A DNA stretch of 10,037 nucleotides from contig JAHKLQ010000028.1 of the NCBI GenBank assembly GCA_020854975.1, positions 1 to 10,037 on the forward strand. Direction: 5' to 3'. The stretch comes from Methanobacterium sp. (GTDB lineage Archaea > Methanobacteriota > Methanobacteria > Methanobacteriales > Methanobacteriaceae). The notes below the pieces were generated by a model. It saw nothing but the letters and a program-made list of their open reading frames with translations. It had not been told where the DNA came from and did not search any database. The position numbers and the translations under genes are program-made. Positions 6,850 through 10,037 of the stretch are shown piece after piece. How positions within the stretch are numbered: the stretch's first letter is position 1; each line of letters begins with the position of its first letter.

Positions 6850-7263
6850 ATGATTACCATGGAAGAGAGAGGACAATTATCAGCAGAATACATCCTTTTT
6901 TTTGGTTTGATCTTGGTAATTATATTGGCATTTGCTTATTATGTTAGTGACCAGAGTGAACAAAATAACATTGCCACTGCTGCCAGAATCGGTGCAGAAA
7001 ATGCCACAACCGAAATGGGGATCCTGAACTCCACCATGGCACCAGTAAGAGTAACTGCCATCCAAATGACTGGTACTCAAAATATAACTATAAGCATCAG
7101 TCTTTCTTACAAACCTCCAGGCGTTCAAAATAGTATATTAAACAGTGTTTATAACTCTCTCGTTTCACAAGGATATAATCCCCAAAAAAATATTGTATCC
7201 AACAACATCCAAGATTTGACTCTTAACACTTCTAAACACAATTATAATATCAGTTTAGCATAA
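6850..7263 (+). CDS. Class III signal-peptide prepilin, candidate major pilin
   Basis: The 137-residue product begins MITMEERGQLSAEYILFFGL, an almost ideal archaeal class III signal: basic or acidic n-region, Gly, then Q-L-S-A-E-Y and a hydrophobic helix. Cleavage by EppA is expected between Gly and Gln, leaving a mature pilin of about 129 residues with Glu at position 5. The helix continues amphipathically to about residue 50, followed by a small beta-rich head with sequons NAT, NST, NIT, NTS and NIS. An alternative ATG at 6859 gives MEERGQLSAE. Neither start has a clear Shine-Dalgarno, so translation may be leaderless or weakly guided. It is divergent from the pilin-like operon. Its small size and canonical motif make it the best candidate here for the main filament subunit, which is an inference. 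Confidence 0.9.
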   Translation: MITMEERGQLSAEYILFFGLILVIILAFAYYVSDQSEQNNIATAARIGAENATTEMGILNSTMAPVRVTAIQMTGTQNITISISLSYKPPGVQNSILNSVYNSLVSQGYNPQKNIVSNNIQDLTLNTSKHNYNISLA

Positions 7264-7308
7264 AACCTTTTAATAATTAGAAATACGGAAATTAAATACA
7301 GAAGATAA

Positions 7309-7320
7309 AAAATATATTAA
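7309..7320 (+). promoter_or_regulatory. TATA box of the small membrane protein gene
   Basis: AAAATATATTAA is a TATA-type element. A start near 7338 gives a leader of about 15 bases. It would carry AGGGGAT (7342-7348), a strong ribosome binding site 4 bases before the ATG at 7353. The whole set is compact and consistent. Confidence 0.45.
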
Positions 7321-7352
7321 ATGTAACTTATTTAGATAATTAGGGGATTAAA

Positions 7353-7586
7353 ATGGACGAAGATGTAAACGAAAACATGAAAACCAGTACCCCCAAAAGT
7401 GTCAAACCCAAAAAGAAAAGGAACATTAACACTTGGGGCATTTACATAAGTTTATGTTTTATCATCATTGGATTGGTTTGGTATGGAGTGAATCTAGGAA
7501 TTATACCCATCCAGTTCCTGCAAGAACAGGCTGGCCCTATAATTCTGGTCATAATAGGGCTTTTGATCTTAATCAAATCATTTTAA
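7353..7586 (+). CDS. Small two-span membrane protein (LiaI/DUF5668-like)
   Basis: The 77-residue protein has a charged cytoplasmic N-terminus (residues 1-25, containing PKKKRN) and two hydrophobic segments, about 27-49 and 57-76. The pattern [20 protein letters not shown], then LGIIPIQF, then a second helix with [14 protein letters not shown] resembles the short W-G-x..IGL..L..LGIIP...WP..LI..GL modules of LiaI/LiaF-type and DUF5668 membrane proteins, which in bacteria sense or shape the envelope. The match is by eye. The gene stands alone, 89 bases after the prepilin gene, with its own TATA box and the strong ribosome site AGGGGAT. Its role in archaea is unknown. It could be co-expressed with the prepilin by read-through. 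Confidence 0.8.
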   Translation: MDEDVNENMKTSTPKSVKPKKKRNINTWGIYISLCFIIIGLVWYGVNLGIIPIQFLQEQAGPIILVIIGLLILIKSF

Positions 7587-7635
7587 ACCACCTTACTCAT
7601 ATCAATTAATGTAACAAATCTAACACCATAACTAA

Positions 7636-7808
7636 CATTAATCTATGATTTTTAATAAGTAATTTAAAAAAGTTAATCTATTAAATTAGTGATTATAAAC
7701 TAAAGGATAAATTAATGTAATTTAAAAGTTAATCTAAAATTAATGATTAAATTATGTAATTTAAATTTAAATATAAATGGTTTTAATCCATTAATCTATG
7801 ATTTTTAA
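7636..7808. repeat. Direct repeats in the leader region of the M42 peptidase gene
   Basis: The 234-base gap 7587-7820 has no gene but holds ordered repeats. CATTAATCTATGATTTTTAA occurs perfectly at 7636-7655 and 7789-7808. Between them a longer unit is repeated with small indels: 7659-7695 (37 bases) and 7717-7749 (33 bases), sharing GTAATTTAAAA, GTTAATCTA and TGATTA. The first part of the unit, GTAATTTAAA, appears a third time at 7756-7765. The second 20-base copy overlaps the likely transcription start and abuts the ribosome site. It may be a regulatory array or the scar of tandem duplication in AT-rich DNA. Confidence 0.6.
7769..7778 (+). promoter_or_regulatory. TATA box of the M42 peptidase gene
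   Basis: AAATATAAAT is well placed. A start about 25-28 bases downstream, near 7800, gives a leader of about 20 bases with AAAGAGG (7807-7813) 7 bases before the ATG at 7821. Confidence 0.45.
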
Positions 7809-7820
7809 AGAGGCCATAAT

Positions 7821-8849
7821 ATGAAACAGTTACTTGAAAAACTATCTAATGCATCTGGTGTATCTGGATTTGAAGATGAAATCCGTAACCTTATGATGGA
7901 AGAATTGAAAGGACATGTTGATGACTTGGAGGTGGATGAAATGGGTAACCTCATTGCCACCAAGGAAGGAAAACCTGACGGTAAAAAGATAATGTTAGCC
8001 GCTCACATGGATGAAATCGGCCTCATGGTAAGATACATTGATAAAAAGGGATTTATCAAGTTCTCCAAACTGGGTGGGATAAACGATCAGATGCTTCTTA
8101 ACCAGGAAGTTTACATACACAGTAATGGTGAGAAGATACTGGGTGTTATAGGTAGTAAACCCCCTCACAGGATGAAATCAGCGGAAAAAAAGAAACCTGT
8201 TAACTATGAAGACATGTTTATTGATATCGGTGCTTCCAATAGGGAAGATGCCGAGGAAATGGTAAATGTGGGTGATCCCATTACCATTAAACAGAAATTC
8301 GCTGAACTTAAAAATGATCTGGTAATGGGAAAAGCCATGGATAACCGGGTGGGCTGCGCTGTACTCCTGGAAGTCATGAAACGAGCCCGTAGTGATGCCA
8401 CCATCTATGGTGTGGGCACTGTCCAAGAGGAAGTAGGTCTTAAGGGAGCCAGAACTTCTGCCTACCGTGTTAACCCTGATATGGCCCTGGCCCTAGATGT
8501 CACAATATCCGGAGATCACCCGGGTATGAAGGAAGAGGAAGCACCTGCCAAAGCTGGTGAAGGTCCCTGCATCATACTCACCGATGCCAGTGGAAGAGGA
8601 ATCATCACCCATCCTCAGGTGAAAGAACTTCTGATAGATGTGGCCAAAGAAGAAGAAATACCCTACCAGTTAGAGGTGAGTGAAGGAGGAACCACTGATG
8701 CCACTGCCATCCACCTAACCAGAGAAGGTATTCCCACGGGAGTTATATCACCACCTTCCCGATACATACACACCCCGGTAAGTGTGGTAAATGTTCAAGA
8801 TGTGGAAAATGCAGTTAAACTTATTTTAGCTGTCCTTAAAAGAATTTAA
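7821..8849 (+). CDS. M42 family metallo-aminopeptidase (TET-type)
   Basis: The 342-residue protein matches the M42 family (glutamyl aminopeptidase, deblocking aminopeptidase, 'FrvX/CelM') along its full length. Expected active-site residues are all present: His62 and Asp64 in AAHMDEIG, Asp174 in KAMDNRVG as the bridging metal ligand, Glu203 and Glu204 in QEEVGLKGA as catalytic base and ligand, Asp226 in [12 protein letters not shown], and His317 in SRYIHTP. An insertion around residues 75-165 fits the dimerisation domain that lets these enzymes form tetrahedral dodecamers. It is cytoplasmic, uses two Zn or Co ions, and trims N-terminal residues from peptides released by the proteasome. Which residue it prefers cannot be read here. 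The start is fixed by AAAGAGG 7 bases upstream. The gene seems monocistronic. By eye it is less AT-rich than the pilin-like operon. Confidence 0.95.
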   Translation: MKQLLEKLSNASGVSGFEDEIRNLMMEELKGHVDDLEVDEMGNLIATKEGKPDGKKIMLAAHMDEIGLMVRYIDKKGFIKFSKLGGINDQMLLNQEVYIHSNGEKILGVIGSKPPHRMKSAEKKKPVNYEDMFIDIGASNREDAEEMVNVGDPITIKQKFAELKNDLVMGKAMDNRVGCAVLLEVMKRARSDATIYGVGTVQEEVGLKGARTSAYRVNPDMALALDVTISGDHPGMKEEEAPAKAGEGPCIILTDASGRGIITHPQVKELLIDVAKEEEIPYQLEVSEGGTTDATAIHLTREGIPTGVISPPSRYIHTPVSVVNVQDVENAVKLILAVLKRI

Positions 8850-8856
8850 CACTTAA

Positions 8857-8876
8857 TTTTTTTATTTAATTTTTTT
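8857..8876 (+). terminator. U-tract terminator after the M42 peptidase gene
   Basis: Two runs of seven T (8857-8863 and 8870-8876) begin 8 bases after the stop codon, with a further TTT between them. Archaeal RNA polymerase stops at such T-tracts without needing a hairpin. Confidence 0.6.
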
Positions 8877-8953
8877 ATCTGGAGAAATAGTTATTTAATA
8901 ATTCAAATCAAATATTCATATGAAAAAAATCAGTTCTTAATCTCTAAGACAAG

Positions 8954-9000
8954 TTAATCCTTGATTAAACTGATCTGATTAAACTAATAACAGATTAAAT
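8954..9000. promoter_or_regulatory. Cluster of GATTAA motifs before the 9012 gene, candidate operator
   Basis: TTAATC-CTT-GATTAA (8954-8968) is a perfect 6-3-6 palindrome. The right arm is the start of GATTAAAC (8963-8970), which recurs at 8977-8984 and as GATTAAAT at 8993-9000. The three direct copies start 14 and 16 bases apart and end directly before the ribosome site GGTGG (9001-9005). I see no convincing TATA box at the right distance, so the promoter itself is uncertain. Confidence 0.4.
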
Positions 9001-9011
9001 GGTGGTTCTAA

Positions 9012-9227
9012 GTGAATAAAATTATAGTGTTGATGATTATAATCTTGCTAATCATTGGAGCAGTTGCCTTGAATAAGATAATAAACTCTCCTGATACTGA
9101 AAGCACAACCCCAACAGATCAACAAAACCAGCCATTAACAACTACTAATACCAATGAAAATTACACTAACAATGATACGAACAGTAATCCCCCCAATGTA
9201 CCAACCACGAAAGTCTTACAGAAATAG
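9012..9227 (+). CDS. Small single-span protein with Thr/Asn-rich external tail
   Basis: The 71-residue product starts at a GTG, preceded by GGTGG (9001-9005) with 6 bases between. The ATG at 8999 cannot be used, because it meets a stop after six codons. MNKIIVLMIIILLIIGAVAL is a single membrane span or uncleaved signal. After it comes a low-complexity tail rich in Thr, Asn, Pro, Ser and Gln, with sequons such as NYT and NDT and ending KVLQK. There is no Cys, so it is not a lipoprotein, and no prepilin motif. It lies alone between a peptidase gene and a convergent ATPase gene. The coding call is supported by the clear ribosome site and the sensible domain plan; it could also be a degenerate remnant of a longer surface protein. 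Function unknown. Confidence 0.65.
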   Translation: MNKIIVLMIIILLIIGAVALNKIINSPDTESTTPTDQQNQPLTTTNTNENYTNNDTNSNPPNVPTTKVLQK

Positions 9228-9392
9228 TAGTTTAAGTAGGTTGTTACTTAAAAAATAAGGAAGATTTTGTTTAATTAATTGAATATCTATTCTTTTATTT
9301 ATTTAAAATTGAGAATCTTCAATAATTAATTGAACATGACACTCAAAGTAACTAATAATTAGATTATTTTAGTTAGTAGATTATTTTAATTT
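9228..9392. terminator. Convergent intergenic region with short direct repeats and T-tracts
   Basis: Two genes end facing each other here. For the plus strand a T-rich stretch at about 9288-9304 (TATTCTTTTATTTATTT) could stop transcription. For the minus strand the A-run at 9250-9255 gives a U-tract. TAATTAATTGAA occurs at 9272-9283 and 9323-9334, and TAGATTATTTTA at 9360-9371 and 9377-9388. No coding sequence or structured RNA is visible. Confidence 0.35.
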
Positions 9393-10037
9393 TTAATCTT
9401 TATTACTATCCACACCTGAAATTATTTCAATACCATTATTATTAATCTCATAGGTCATGAACTGGGTGGGGGTTTTGGTGCTTCTCATTTTCACTACATC
9501 CATCACTCTCTCCCGTCGACCAGTGTAAGGATTTTCACGCTTCATAAGTTTTATAGCTCCATAGACTGAGAAAAGAGCTATTTCATTGAATTCTTCGGAA
9601 GTGGCACTGTCTAAAATAATGAGAGCTGTTATATTACGCTCTTTAAGTTCATATACCAGGAGGTCGAAACGGTCCCGGAACTCATAGGGAGTGAGTTTTG
9701 CTGTGTAACTACCAATGTTATCTATGATCACTGTATCTGTATCTTCAGGCAGATCTTTAATGAACTTGGTGAAACTTCCTTTCATTGCACCTACATCTAT
9801 GCTGATCTCGGCCTCAGTTACTCTGGCCCTAACACCAGCCAGTTCAATGAAACGTAACAGGCCATTATCTGTGGTAGATTGGATATTCCATCCAAATGTT
9901 TCACCTTGGATGAAAAGATCCTTAGAATCCTCCTCAGTAGTGATGTAAACTGTTTTTAGATTTTGTTGGCAGCTGGTTAAGGCGAATTGTAGCCCAAATA
10001 TGGTTTTACCTGAACCTGCGTCGCCAGTGATGAGTAT
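9393..10037 (-). CDS. KaiC/RadA-like RecA-fold ATPase, 5' end outside window
   Basis: The reading frame is open to the right edge, and the visible 214 residues form almost one complete KaiC domain. Walker A is GDAGSGKT (visible residues 5-12), the catalytic glutamates are in ITTEED (E35, E36) and Walker B is TVIIDN (D106). The C-terminal part, [16 protein letters not shown] followed by [13 protein letters not shown], is the usual KaiC-family ending. Only a short N-terminal piece is missing if it is a single-domain protein; a double-domain protein would extend much further. Single-domain KaiC-like ATPases are common in archaea and include the archaellum protein ArlH as well as many uncharacterised signalling or DNA-related proteins. 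I see nothing that singles out ArlH, and no archaellum gene is nearby. An internal ATG at 9785 is not the true start, because the Walker A motif lies before it. Confidence 0.88.
   Translation of the reverse strand: MLITGDAGSGKTIFGLQFALTSCQQNLKTVYITTEEDSKDLFIQGETFGWNIQSTTDNGLLRFIELAGVRARVTEAEISIDVGAMKGSFTKFIKDLPEDTDTVIIDNIGSYTAKLTPYEFRDRFDLLVYELKERNITALIILDSATSEEFNEIALFSVYGAIKLMKRENPYTGRRERVMDVVKMRSTKTPTQFMTYEINNNGIEIISGVDSNKD

Noticed and set aside
7636..7808. Repeats before the M42 gene considered as a CRISPR array
   Set aside because: The units differ in length and sequence, the spacers are short and AT-rich like the repeats, and there is no regular repeat-spacer period and no cas gene.
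8178..8426. Two minus-strand reading frames inside the M42 peptidase gene
   Set aside because: The plus-strand gene has all active-site residues of a known family over the same bases, so these are shadows.
9012..9227. Small secreted protein considered as a lipoprotein or prepilin
   Set aside because: There is no Cys for a lipobox and no Gly-Gln-x-S-A-E or similar prepilin motif before the hydrophobic segment.
9715..9948. 77-residue plus-strand reading frame opposite the KaiC-like ATPase
   Set aside because: The minus strand encodes the continuous KaiC domain, including the Walker motifs, through this stretch.
9393..10037. Archaellum (arl/fla) cluster suggested by a KaiC-like ATPase plus class III signal proteins
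   Set aside because: No archaellin, ArlI ATPase or ArlJ platform protein is present, and the ATPase is separated from the pilins by unrelated genes. ArlH identity cannot be shown from this fragment.

Overview
The window looks like a chromosomal segment of a methanogenic archaeon, most likely of the order Methanobacteriales (Methanobacterium-like). The reasons are AT-rich DNA with archaeal TATA-type promoters a short distance before the genes, two proteins with the archaeal class III (Q-x-S-A-E) prepilin signal peptide, an archaeal MJ0570/Dph6-type ATP-pyrophosphatase, an M42 metallopeptidase and a KaiC-like ATPase. The assignment rests on gene content and protein style, not on a marker gene.

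Layout. At the left edge (1-422, minus) lies the 5' part of a Dph6-like diphthine-ammonia ligase. Positions 423-623 hold its promoter and a GC-rich hairpin. From about 6558 down to 624 six minus-strand genes follow one another. In transcription order they are: a 313-aa pilin-like protein, a 701-aa pilin-like protein, a 354-aa pilin-like protein with an EF-hand-type loop, a small class III prepilin, a membrane-anchored PepSY protein, and a three-span membrane protein with a large external domain. The first four are separated by only 5-20 bases and are almost certainly one operon. The fifth may be co-transcribed, and the sixth appears to have its own promoter. A divergent intergenic region (6559-6849) with palindromes separates them from a second class III prepilin gene on the plus strand (6850-7263). 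Rightward come a small two-span membrane protein (7353-7586), an M42 aminopeptidase (7821-8849) behind a repeat-rich leader, and a small single-span protein with a Thr/Asn-rich tail (9012-9227). The right edge (9393-10037, minus) carries the 3' part of a KaiC/RadA-like ATPase gene.

How the parts may work together. The five genes flanking the divergent region (1987-7263) encode proteins with the same N-terminal plan: a short charged stretch, a Gly, four or five residues, then one hydrophobic segment of about 20 residues. Two match the canonical class III motif. The three large ones keep the Gly and hydrophobic core but lack the canonical S-A-E. I infer a cell-surface filament or pseudopilus-like structure with two small pilins and three large minor or tip subunits. 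No assembly ATPase of the PilB/GspE type, no platform protein and no prepilin peptidase is encoded here, so that machinery would have to be elsewhere in the genome. This locus is the most interesting part of the window. The remaining genes look like ordinary housekeeping or small membrane proteins.

There is no gene-free stretch longer than 300 bases. The longest (6559-6849, 7587-7820 and 423-623) are described as features. I saw no tRNA, rRNA, CRISPR array, insertion sequence or phage gene.
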